A DNA stretch of 64,000 nt from CADEEX01 sp964577955 (GTDB lineage Bacteria; Acidobacteriota; Vicinamibacteria; Vicinamibacterales; CAVVIG01), in the NCBI GenBank assembly GCA_964577955.1, contig CAZOAZ010000015.1:52618-116617 (forward strand), given 5' to 3'. The position numbers and the translations under genes were made by a program. Positions 17,953-25,666 of the stretch are shown here, piece by piece; position 1 is the stretch's first letter; each line of letters begins with the position of its first letter. The notes under the pieces were generated by a model. It saw nothing but the letters and a program-made list of their open reading frames with translations, made no database searches and was not told where the DNA came from.

Positions 17953-19215
17953 ATGGCAGGAGAGCAACGGCTCGGCCCGCATCTCACCTCACGGCCGTCA
18001 GAGCAAGACGACCCGGACTCGAGGCGCGTCGCGATCCTGGCGGTCGACGACGACGAGATGACGCTGCGGTTCATCAAACGCTGCCTGTCGGTGACTGACT
18101 ACGACGTCTTCGTCGCGACTGACGGCGCCGCCGCACTGGAGATTGTCCGCGGCGGCGTGATCCCCGCCGCCGTGGTCGCCGACATGCAGATGCCATGCAT
18201 GCAAGGCCCTCAGTTCCTCGCCGGGATCCGTGACCTCAGTCCGGACTCCGCTCGGATCCTGTTGACTGGCCATGCGAATCTCGACGGCGCGATTGAGGCG
18301 GTCAACCTCGGGCAGATCTGTCGATTCCTCACGAAGCCCTGCACCCCGACCGCTCTGGTCGCCGCCGTCGGTGCGGGCGTATCGCAATATCACCTGGTGA
18401 CGGCGGAGAAAGAACTGCTGGAGCGAACCCTGCACGGCACGATTCAGATGTTGTTCGACGTTCTGTCGCTGACCAGGACGGCGTCCTTTGGCCGCGCGAT
18501 GCGCATTCGTCGGAGCGTGGGCGAATTGTCGGCTGCCCTTGGCATGAAAGAGGGCTGGGAACTGGAAGTGGCGTCCATGTTGTCCCAATTCAGTTTTGTC
18601 ACCCTGCCCTCGGAGCTCGCCGAACGCGTCCTCGAAGGCGCGCCGCTGTCGAACGACGAAACCGACGTCGTGTCGCGCCTGCCGGCAATTACCGAGCAAC
18701 TGCTGGCACGTCTTCCGCGCCTCGAGACCGTCCGGGCGATCCTCAGCGAGTTCGCGCGGTTACAGCGGCTGCCCGCCGGGTTCGTCGCCCGTGCAACAAG
18801 CACCGAGGGCGATCTGACGATGACCCGAGCGGCGCTGCTGCATCTCGTCGCTGACTTCGACCTGTACAAGACGCGCGGCGAGTCCGCGGCGAACGCGCTG
18901 GCGCGAATGATCAACAGCAAGGAGCGGTATCGACCCGATCAGATGGCTGCCCTGCAATCGCTGGTGTCGGCGGCGTCTCGCAAAACCCAGGTTCGGGAAA
19001 TCCTCGTGAAGGAGATTCAAAAAGGGATGGTGTTGGCCGACGACCTCATGACGGCCGCCGGCTCGCTGCTCGTCGTCCGAGGCTACGAATGCACGCCCGC
19101 GTTTGTCGCAAGATGCCAGAGCTATCCGTCAGGATGGCTGAAAGAGCCGATCAAGGTATTTGTCAGGAGTCCGCATGCGGATGGCGCCACGATGACGCCT
19201 GATTCCTGGGTCTGA
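17953..19215 (+). CDS. Response regulator with degenerate HD-GYP-like domain
   Basis: A 420-residue protein with a receiver (about 25-145; VDDDE, D in VVADMQMP, K in FLTKPC) followed by a helical domain in the position of the HD-GYP phosphodiesterase of RpfG-type regulators. Where active HD-GYP proteins have the HD metal pair, this one reads SMLSQFSFVTLP, and no GYP loop is visible. It should therefore not hydrolyse cyclic di-GMP and may instead bind a ligand or partner. It is the last gene of the phosphorelay set and the only one with any output-like module, so it is a candidate end point. The start at 17953 follows the previous stop by 6 bases. Confidence 0.85.
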   Translation: MAGEQRLGPHLTSRPSEQDDPDSRRVAILAVDDDEMTLRFIKRCLSVTDYDVFVATDGAAALEIVRGGVIPAAVVADMQMPCMQGPQFLAGIRDLSPDSARILLTGHANLDGAIEAVNLGQICRFLTKPCTPTALVAAVGAGVSQYHLVTAEKELLERTLHGTIQMLFDVLSLTRTASFGRAMRIRRSVGELSAALGMKEGWELEVASMLSQFSFVTLPSELAERVLEGAPLSNDETDVVSRLPAITEQLLARLPRLETVRAILSEFARLQRLPAGFVARATSTEGDLTMTRAALLHLVADFDLYKTRGESAANALARMINSKERYRPDQMAALQSLVSAASRKTQVREILVKEIQKGMVLADDLMTAAGSLLVVRGYECTPAFVARCQSYPSGWLKEPIKVFVRSPHADGATMTPDSWV

Positions 19216-19315
19216 TCCGTCGCCTGCGTGACGGCTCTTGAGATGAGTCGAGACGCGAGAACCTACCTGATGAGCGTGCAGATCCGCCAGCTCGCCGTGA
19301 TAGACAATGGCTCTC

Positions 19316-19784
19316 ATGGCTTTTCACGTCCTGATCATCGGTGGCTCGGGGCAGGTCGGAAGCGCAGTGGTGCGTGCGCTGACTGCAGAGCCCTCGTGCG
19401 CTGAAGTCGTGATGGTCCATCGCAAAGCGATGGCGCTGGCCGGAGACCCTCGCGTCCGGCAGGTGGTTCTTGATACGGCTGCGCCGCAGTTTCCGGCAGA
19501 CGTGACCAACCTCGCGCGGAGCCTGATGGCGCACGGCGATCCGGTCTACGGGGCCTCCTGTGTCGGCGTCGGCACAGGCAGCCTGAAGTGGACCGAGGAG
19601 GAATTGAAGGCGCTCGAAATCGGCGTCGTCGGTGGCTTTGCCCGCGGCTGTCGCGCCGGAGGGATCACGCGGTTTGCGCTGCTCTCGGCAGCGGGCAGCA
19701 CGCCGCAAAGCCGGATTCGCTACGCCCGGATCATGGGGCTGAAAGAAGAAACCGTTCGAGGCATCGGCTTCACGAGCCTCGCGA
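19316..19784 (+). pseudogene. 5' fragment of an NAD(P)-binding oxidoreductase gene, truncated at a chimeric junction
   Basis: This fragment encodes about 156 residues matching the N-terminal part of the intact protein at 29347-30033 (Rossmann motif IIGGSGQVG here, IIGGTGQVG there). The first 105 bases differ at about 17% of positions from 29347-29451. The next 364 bases (19421-19784) differ at only about five, a sharp mosaic break. After GAGCCTCGCGA at 19774-19784 the sequence switches to the 3' end of the transporter gene, and the reading frame continues with unrelated residues. An in-frame ATG at 19307 is also possible. Confidence 0.8.
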
Positions 19785-20066
19785 CTCGTCTTCGATCCCG
19801 ACTCGTTCTATCTCGGGGTACTGCCGGTCATCGCCGAAGTGTCAGGCGGATTCGGCGTACCGGCGGTACAGGTTGGACAGGCCGCGCTCCTCGGCCAGAT
19901 GACGACGGGATTCCCCGTCAGTCCGCTGACGCCGGCCACGTTCCTGCTCGTCGGCCTCAGCGGGCTCGACCTCGCCGAGCATCAGCGCTTCTCGATCCCG
20001 TGGCTCTTTGCGACGACGATCGTGATGGCGGCGGCGGCAATCGTGTTCGGCATGTTTGGCGTCTAG
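19785..20066 (+). pseudogene. 3' fragment of a CitMHS-type transporter gene
   Basis: About 280 bases copy the end of the transporter at 2243-3544 (matching 3264-3544) with about 20 differences and a 119-base identical core. The encoded segment (GGFGVPAVQVGQAALLGQMT and onward to FGMFGV) is in a different frame from the fragment it is joined to, so no full protein is made. The stop is shifted from TGA to TAG at the same position. Confidence 0.8.
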
Positions 20067-20091
20067 TCACATCGCGCCCTTGCCCTCCACT

Positions 20092-20619
20092 TCAGTTCGT
20101 CGTCGCGCGCGAGGTGGAGGCCGTAAACGCGTTCACCGCCATGATGGCCTCGCTCTCACTGGCTGGTCGATGCCGGGAGGTCGCCGTGACCCACTCGCCA
20201 GGTTTGACAGACGTGACGGCCTCGACACTGCCCGTCGGCACCTGGAACTTGAAGGTGGCGTACTGACGGGCCGGCTCATAGGTCACGAATTCGACCGGGA
20301 ACGTAAAGGGCTCGCTCCACTTCCTGGCCGCGTCAAATCGGACCGCTCGTGAAATCGCATCGGCGTATGTGTCAAACCCGGACCAGGTCAGGACGATCCG
20401 GTCGCCCGCTTTGAACTTCGGGAGTTCCGCGAGCGCCTGATCTCCGACGACGCGCGATTTGACCGTGATGATGCGACCGTTCGCGTCAAACCCCACCAAC
20501 TCGCCCGACCACGAATAGGTTTCACTGGTCGGTTGCACGGACTGCGCCCCCACGCGAATGGCGGTCAGCGCCAGGACACAGAAGGTCGCGATGCCCAAAA
20601 GCACCGGGGTGTTTCTCAT
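20092..20619 (-). CDS. Exported protein of unknown function, likely sigma-54 target
   Basis: A 175-residue protein with a signal peptide (MRNTPVLLGIATFCVLALTA, cleavage near VGAQS). The mature part carries SGELVGFDANGRIITVKSRV, suggesting a small beta-rich domain. I do not recognise the family. The ATG at 20619 is chosen because ACGGAGGA lies about 8 bases upstream, whereas a longer frame to 20721 lacks a ribosome site. A -24/-12 promoter lies at 20679-20693 on the same strand, and the NtrC-type regulator gene lies immediately upstream, so it is a probable direct target of that regulator. Confidence 0.82.
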   Translation of the reverse strand: MRNTPVLLGIATFCVLALTAIRVGAQSVQPTSETYSWSGELVGFDANGRIITVKSRVVGDQALAELPKFKAGDRIVLTWSGFDTYADAISRAVRFDAARKWSEPFTFPVEFVTYEPARQYATFKFQVPTGSVEAVTSVKPGEWVTATSRHRPASESEAIMAVNAFTASTSRATTN

Positions 20620-20678
20620 GGCCGATTCCTCCGTTGAGAAGTTGGCGGCCTCAAAGGCCGGCCGTGCCGATGTCGTTG

Positions 20679-20693
20679 GCAATTTCACTGCCA
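20679..20693 (-). promoter_or_regulatory. Sigma-54 (-24/-12) promoter of the exported protein gene
   Basis: Read on the minus strand, TGGCAG-TGAAA-TTGC matches TGGCAC-N5-TTGC with one mismatch and exact ten-base GG-to-GC spacing. The start codon is at 20619, leaving a leader of about 50 bases. Confidence 0.55.
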
Positions 20694-20802
20694 GGCACGA
20701 CCCGCGGGGAACTCGCGTCAATTGTGGCGGCGCACTCCGGCGCGCGCCAGGCGTCCATGCATGCGCGCCCCACGGCGAGGCACTTTGCCCCAGCTCTCGG
20801 CC

Positions 20803-22161
20803 TTACTTGTCGACGGGCTCGTCGCCCAATTTGATTCCGAATCGGTCCGCCATGCGGTACAGCGTGCGCCGGTCGATGCCCAGTACATCCGCCGCCCGCG
20901 TCCGATTGCGTCGGACCGACTGAAGCACGTACTCGATGTAGCGGCGCTCCACTTCGTCGAGCGTCGGCAGATCTTCGAAGAGGCCAGCGGGAACGTCGCG
21001 ACGGGCGCCCTGCAGCAAGGTTGGGAGATCGTCGGGCCCAACGACCGCGCCCTGGCTGAACAAGACGACCCGCTCGATGGTGTTTTCGAGCTGGCGAACA
21101 TTGCCCGGCCAGTCGTGCGCGAGCAGAACATCGAGAGCGCCGGAGGAGAGCTCGACCTGTCGACCGGTGCGCTTGCAGGCAGCTTTCAAAAAGGTCGAGA
21201 TGAGCAATGGGATGTCGTCGCGCCGTTCCCGGAGTGCGGGTAGACGGATGACGATCACGCTGAGGCGATAGTACAGGTCAGCGCGAAAGTGCTTCTCAGC
21301 CACCGCTCGCTCGAGATCGCGGTTCGTGGCGGCGACGACGCGATTGTCCACTTTGACCGGGCGACTGCCGCCGACCGGCCGGACCTCGCCCTCCTCCAGG
21401 ACCCGCAACAACTTGACCTGAAGCGCCGGCACGGTTTCCCCGATCTCGTCAAGGAAGACGGTTCCCCCCTGCGCCTGCTCGAAGATCCCCTTGGCGTCGG
21501 CGACCGCGCCCGTGAACGCCCCGCGGCTGTGGCCAAACAGTTCTGACTCGAGCAGCGATTCCGCGATGGCCCCGCAGTTGATGGCCACAAACGGGCGAGA
21601 AGCCCGCTGGCTGTTGCGGTGGAGGGCCCGGGCCACGAGTTCCTTCCCGGTGCCGCTCTCGCCGACGATGAGCACTGGAACGACGGAGTCCGCCGCGCGT
21701 GCAATCTGCTTGTACACGGACAACATGGCGGGCGTGCGTCCGACGAGCTCACCCGGCGGCATATCACCCGCTGGAGTCGGCGTGACTGCGGGCGGGCCGG
21801 TTTGGTCGAGCGCCCGCTGAACCGTCTTCTTGACCTCTTCGATATCGAACGGCTTGCTGATGTAGTCGAAGGCCCCCGCTCTGACGGCGTCAATGGCGGT
21901 TTGAAGCGTGCCGAATCCGCTGATGAGCAAGGCCTGACCGTCCGGGTTCGCGCGCTTGAACGCCCGGAGCACGTCAAGACCGTTGACCGAGCTGTTCAGG
22001 TTGATGTCGCAGATGACGAGGTCAAACGGCTCGCTGCGCGCCAGGCGGACTGCCCGTTCAGATTCAGTCGCGAGCACGAACTCCCGCCCCGGCGCGGCGA
22101 GCACCTCCGCCATGATCCGACACGTGTCGCGGTCGTCATCGACGACGAGAATTTTCGGCAT
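20803..22161 (-). CDS. NtrC-family sigma-54-dependent response regulator
   Basis: A 452-residue activator with a receiver (1-120; DDD acidic pocket, D52 in LVICDINL, K in ISKPFD), AAA+ domain (about 150-385; GESGTGKE, GAFTGA, GGTVFLDEIG) and a C-terminal Fis-type HTH (RTRAADVLGIDRRTLYRMAD). All catalytic motifs are intact, unlike the lysine-less receiver of the activator at 3562. The start is set at MPKILVVDDD; 34 residues upstream of it overlap the kinase gene in another frame. It overlaps the histidine kinase by 26 bases, giving a kinase-regulator pair. The downstream gene has a sigma-54 promoter. Confidence 0.94.
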   Translation of the reverse strand: MPKILVVDDDRDTCRIMAEVLAAPGREFVLATESERAVRLARSEPFDLVICDINLNSSVNGLDVLRAFKRANPDGQALLISGFGTLQTAIDAVRAGAFDYISKPFDIEEVKKTVQRALDQTGPPAVTPTPAGDMPPGELVGRTPAMLSVYKQIARAADSVVPVLIVGESGTGKELVARALHRNSQRASRPFVAINCGAIAESLLESELFGHSRGAFTGAVADAKGIFEQAQGGTVFLDEIGETVPALQVKLLRVLEEGEVRPVGGSRPVKVDNRVVAATNRDLERAVAEKHFRADLYYRLSVIVIRLPALRERRDDIPLLISTFLKAACKRTGRQVELSSGALDVLLAHDWPGNVRQLENTIERVVLFSQGAVVGPDDLPTLLQGARRDVPAGLFEDLPTLDEVERRYIEYVLQSVRRNRTRAADVLGIDRRTLYRMADRFGIKLGDEPVDK

Positions 22162-23356
22162 GAGCGAGATCCAACCGCGGATGCGTTCCCTGGGCCGCCG
22201 GGAGGTCGATCGTGAACACTGCTCCTTGGTCGGACCGATTGGCCGCGCGGATCGTTCCTCCATGGCTGGCGATCACTTGCCGGGCGATACTCAGTCCCAA
22301 ACCAGATCCTCTTCCTGGCGCTTTGGTGGTCACCCACGGATCGAAGATGTGATCCAGCAGCTCGGGAGGGATCCCACCGCCGGTGTCTTCGATCTCGAGA
22401 CGGAGCCGGTCGTTGACACGCTCGAGGCGAATCGCGACTTTTCCTCCAGATACCATCGCGTCGACGCTGTTGGTGACGAGATTGAGCAGCGCCAACTCGA
22501 GCTGCACGGGATCGGCCAGGAGTTCCACTGACTCGTCAGGCGTCATCACCTCGATCTGCACGCCCGCGTCGTCGAGCATCGGGCCGGCCATTTGACACAC
22601 ACGCTTCACCAGAGTGCCGAGGTCCGCTCGCTCGTGCGGGACCGTGGGTGGGCGCGAACTGTCGAGCGCTGCGCGGACGACCGCGGCCACTTTGGCGACT
22701 TGATCCTGAATCGCTTTCAACCGATCGTGCGAGGGATCGTCCGGTGGTGTGGACTTGATGAGAAGTTGCACATGCGCGGAGATCAGATTCAAAGGTGTCC
22801 CAATCTGATGGGCCATGGTGGCCGCCGCCTGTCCCAACGCCGCCAGGCGGCCGGCGCGCGCGAGCTTCTCGCTCAACATGGCCATCTCGCGATGACTGTC
22901 GGTGATGGCCACGCTCTTCTGCTCGAACGCCGCCGCGACCGCTTCGACACGCACGTCCACCGCTTCGTTCAGACGCTCGAGCCCCTGGAGGATATCGTTC
23001 AGGCCCCGTGCAATGACGCCGATTTCGTCGAGACTGTCGGTCGACACGCGGGCGTGCCGCTGGCCCGCTGCCGCCTGCCGCATCGTCTCACGCATGTGCG
23101 CCAGCCGGCGATACATCAGCGCGCGTGCAGCTTGATCGATCAGAAGCGTCGCGAGCAGGATGCCGCTGAAGACAAACCACACCGTCGCCTGTCCCTGGCC
23201 CTCCCCCATGCGGAGACCGAGCCACCACAGCACGCCAATGACGCTTGCGACAATCGCGGCGACGACGAGGCTGAACCTGACTCGGAGAGGGAATGTGGAC
23301 ACGACGAGCTCGCTCGGAACCTCAGGCACATTACGAAAGCGCTCTCCTTTTTTCAA
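22136..23356 (-). CDS. Membrane sensor histidine kinase (NtrB-like, HAMP)
   Basis: A 406-residue kinase with two membrane helices near the N-terminus (about 27-46 and 57-76), only a short loop between them, a HAMP-like region (about 80-130), HisKA with H183 in MAHQIGTPL and a HATPase domain with EDTGGGIP and GSGLGLSIA. The very short external loop argues for sensing within the membrane or cytoplasm. The furthest start is TTG at 23356; a GTG at 23329 is an alternative, and the true start is uncertain. It is followed, with overlap, by the NtrC-type regulator. Confidence 0.88.
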   Translation of the reverse strand: MKKGERFRNVPEVPSELVVSTFPLRVRFSLVVAAIVASVIGVLWWLGLRMGEGQGQATVWFVFSGILLATLLIDQAARALMYRRLAHMRETMRQAAAGQRHARVSTDSLDEIGVIARGLNDILQGLERLNEAVDVRVEAVAAAFEQKSVAITDSHREMAMLSEKLARAGRLAALGQAAATMAHQIGTPLNLISAHVQLLIKSTPPDDPSHDRLKAIQDQVAKVAAVVRAALDSSRPPTVPHERADLGTLVKRVCQMAGPMLDDAGVQIEVMTPDESVELLADPVQLELALLNLVTNSVDAMVSGGKVAIRLERVNDRLRLEIEDTGGGIPPELLDHIFDPWVTTKAPGRGSGLGLSIARQVIASHGGTIRAANRSDQGAVFTIDLPAAQGTHPRLDLAHAENSRRR

Positions 23357-23492
23357 TATCCCGCCCGAACGGAAGGCGCCCGTGAAGGGCGCCCTGGGGC
23401 GAAATGCCTCACGGCGTGGCGATCGTGCGCCACGGATCGATCCTTCACGCTCGCAAATTGCTCACCGAGCGGGGCCTGCGCCGCCTGCCGAA

Positions 23493-23510
23493 TGGGAATC
23501 GGACTTGCTA
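23493..23510 (+). promoter_or_regulatory. Weak -24/-12-like element upstream of hsp20
   Basis: TGGGAATCGGACTTGCTA has a good -12 half (TTGCT) and a GG placed ten bases before the GC, but the rest of the -24 half is poor. It lies about 100 bases before the Hsp20 gene and opposite the NtrB-like kinase gene. Confidence 0.22.
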
Positions 23511-23608
23511 CTCAGGGGGACGGTGAGCCCCTACGGACCGAGGTTCACCGATCACCGTAACCATGCGTCGGGTCCATGCCCGGCGCTCCGCAACAAGGAG
23601 AGGATTCG

Positions 23609-24073
23609 ATGTTGGGTATGACTACTCGTTGGACGCCGTGGACTGACCTCGCTGGTGTGCACCGTGACCTCGACTCGCTCTTCAACCGGGTGTTCGGCGA
23701 CACGGCTCGCCCTCAGAGCGTCGATGCGTTCACGCCTGCCGCCGACCTGCGGCGGGACGGGGACACGTGGAAGGTGTCGTTGGCGCTGCCGGGCATCTCC
23801 CCGGACAACGTGGACATCGAGATCGTCGACCGGACGCTCCGGGTACGCGGTGAGCGTACCGCCGGAGAGAAGGCCGAACCCGTCATCAGCGAAATTACGT
23901 ACGGCCGGTTCGAGCGTGAGTTCACGCTGCCCCAGGAGATTGACGCGCAGCACGTGCAGGCCACGTATCGCCACGGCATGCTCGAACTGGTGCTGCCCCT
24001 CGCCGAGGGAGCCAAGCCGCATCGGATTGAGGTCAAGACGGTGCCCGAGAGCAAACAGCTCTACGCGGCGTAG
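23609..24073 (+). CDS. Small heat-shock protein, Hsp20/alpha-crystallin family
   Basis: A 154-residue ATP-independent holdase. The alpha-crystallin domain spans about 42-135, with PAADLRRDGDTWKVSLALPG, ITYGRFEREFTLP and the conserved HGMLELVLP strand. A C-terminal IEV lies near residue 141, resembling the I-x-I/V oligomerisation motif. The ATG at 23609 has AAGGAG 8 bases upstream (23595-23600). It heads an envelope and stress block that also has an HtrA-like protease and a J-domain protein. No CIRCE-type inverted repeat was found upstream. Confidence 0.93.
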   Translation: MLGMTTRWTPWTDLAGVHRDLDSLFNRVFGDTARPQSVDAFTPAADLRRDGDTWKVSLALPGISPDNVDIEIVDRTLRVRGERTAGEKAEPVISEITYGRFEREFTLPQEIDAQHVQATYRHGMLELVLPLAEGAKPHRIEVKTVPESKQLYAA

Positions 24074-24390
24074 TCGCTAGCTGTCTGCCGCGGACAGGGA
24101 GGTGTCTGATGCAATCTCAGTCGCTCTCGAAGAACGGGGACGATCGATATGGCGGCGCTGGTGCCGCCATCCTGACCGGCTCCACCATCCGGCGTAATGG
24201 CATTCGGCACCAGGCTGTCAATCTGGTGCCACGGCACCATCCGCTCAGCCCTGGATCCTGGAGCCGGAGACCTCACTGGTCGGCGAAGACCCAAACACGG
24301 TTGACGGCGTTTCGACCGGTGACGTGCATGCCTGAGTCGACACCGGGCCGCGCTCGAGCGACGGACTCCCGGGAAACGGGCCGATCACGA
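24074..24390 (+). other. Gap between hsp20 and exported protein gene
   Basis: About 317 bases with an open frame from 24109 in phase with the next gene. The encoded residues are low in conserved character and precede an internal signal peptide, so I treat this as leader DNA, not coding. Confidence 0.4.
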
Positions 24391-24783
24391 GTGTTTCGGA
24401 AGGCAGTACTGGTGGCGTCCCTCATGGTGCTGGCGGGCCTGGTCGCGGCCGCTCAGTCGTCTGCTCCGATCGTGACGATGAGTGTCACGTTGCCCGACGG
24501 GCGGACGCAGGAGCTGATCGCGCCTGAAAGCGGACTCGCGACGGTCAGCCTCAAGGACGGCACCGAATACGGCTTCCGGCCGACGATCCAGGACAGCGCG
24601 CCGTGGAATCGGATCGTCGTGACGGTCTTCAAGTCGGCAACGACGAATGCACCGACCGAGCTGCTCGGGGAGATCGAGCTCAAAAGAGGCGCGGCGGCAG
24701 CTGATTCGAAGACGAATCCCTCGTTCAAGGTGGCTGTTCCGAAGGTGTCGCCGCCACAAACACCGACAGGTTCGACAAGCTAG
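24391..24783 (+). CDS. Small exported protein of unknown function
   Basis: A 130-residue protein starting at GTG 24391, immediately followed by a signal peptide (FRKAVLVASLMVLAGLVAAA, cleavage before QSSAP). Alternative in-frame starts at 24328 (ATG) and 24109 would place an unusual 20-95 residue extension before the signal peptide. The mature part (VTMSVTLPDGRTQELIAPES and WNRIVVTVFKSATTNAP) looks like a single small beta-domain. I do not recognise a family. It is 43 bases upstream of the LPQTA protein and may belong to the same envelope unit. Confidence 0.6.
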   Translation: MFRKAVLVASLMVLAGLVAAAQSSAPIVTMSVTLPDGRTQELIAPESGLATVSLKDGTEYGFRPTIQDSAPWNRIVVTVFKSATTNAPTELLGEIELKRGAAAADSKTNPSFKVAVPKVSPPQTPTGSTS

Positions 24784-24826
24784 TCGTTCGTTGTGAGCTA
24801 TTGCTCGCGCAACAGGAGGACCAAAC

Positions 24827-25603
24827 ATGCTGAGACACGTGGGTTTCTTGGCCTGCTCGGTTGCTCTGCTCGCGTGCGTGATGGAAGCGCCGAGCACCGC
24901 GCAGACCCTCGACAAGCGGACACTGTTCACGTTCAGCGGCCCGATCTCGATGCCAGGGGTGACCTTGCCGGCAGGCAAGTATCTCTTCCGGCTGGCCAAT
25001 CCGGAATCCGGAACGAATGTCGTCCAGGTGTTGAACGCGGATGGCACAAAGCCATACGGGATGTTCTTCGCGATGAGGGCGGAGCGGTTCGAGCCGGCGT
25101 CAACGCCGGAGGTCCGCTTCATGGAAACCGGCGCGGGGATGCCCGCCGCCATCAAGACCTGGTGGTATCCCGGCGAGCGGAGTGGCTACGAGTTTGTCTA
25201 CCCGAAGGAGCAGGCCCGCCGCTTGGCGCGGGGCGCCACGCAGCCGGTCCTGACGACGCAAACCCAGACGACGACAACAGAGCAAACCAACACGGCTGAC
25301 CTGACGCGGATCTCTTCGGCGGGTCAGGAAACCAATGTCAGCGCCGACGCGACACCAGCTGCTTCGACCCCTGGCGGCACGATCCAGCAGGGTGAGGTCG
25401 CGCCAACAGGCATCTCGATCGCCAACGCCACAATCCCCTCGCGAATTCAGGCGACTCCGCTGCCTGCAACCGGACAACCCGCACAAATCGCACGGGCATC
25501 GTTGCCGCAGACGGCCAGCATGATGCCCGGCGTCGCCGTGGTCGGTGGTCTGGCGTTGTCTGCCGGCATCGGGTTGTGGGGGTGGCGGCGCTATCAGGCG
25601 TAG
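24827..25603 (+). CDS. Exported protein with C-terminal LPQTA sorting signal
   Basis: A 258-residue protein with an N-terminal signal peptide (about 1-25), a globular part (about 28-130; GPISMPGVTLPAGKYLFRL, FMETGAG, TWWYPGERSGYEFVYPKE) and a Thr/Ser/Ala/Pro-rich linker (about 137-220). The C-terminal sorting signal has LPQTA, a hydrophobic helix and the basic tail RRYQA. This tripartite end is the classical form of a sortase substrate, and a sortase gene lies about 1 kb downstream. AGGAGG at 24814-24819 fixes the ATG at 24827. In a diderm the anchor target is unknown. Confidence 0.88.
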   Translation: MLRHVGFLACSVALLACVMEAPSTAQTLDKRTLFTFSGPISMPGVTLPAGKYLFRLANPESGTNVVQVLNADGTKPYGMFFAMRAERFEPASTPEVRFMETGAGMPAAIKTWWYPGERSGYEFVYPKEQARRLARGATQPVLTTQTQTTTTEQTNTADLTRISSAGQETNVSADATPAASTPGGTIQQGEVAPTGISIANATIPSRIQATPLPATGQPAQIARASLPQTASMMPGVAVVGGLALSAGIGLWGWRRYQA

Positions 25604-25666
25604 TGGCAGTGTTCTTTCACGTGCTGCTGGTGTGACGCGCGCCCGTGTCACACCAGCCTCTTCGCC

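Noticed and set aside
19300..20070. An insertion sequence explaining the chimeric duplication
   Set aside because: No transposase frame or terminal inverted repeats at the edges; both halves are clearly copies of neighbouring genes.
19307..20266. A single 319-codon gene covering the chimeric locus
   Set aside because: After about codon 160 the residues come from the transporter fragment in the wrong frame and from non-coding DNA, so it is not a real full-length protein.
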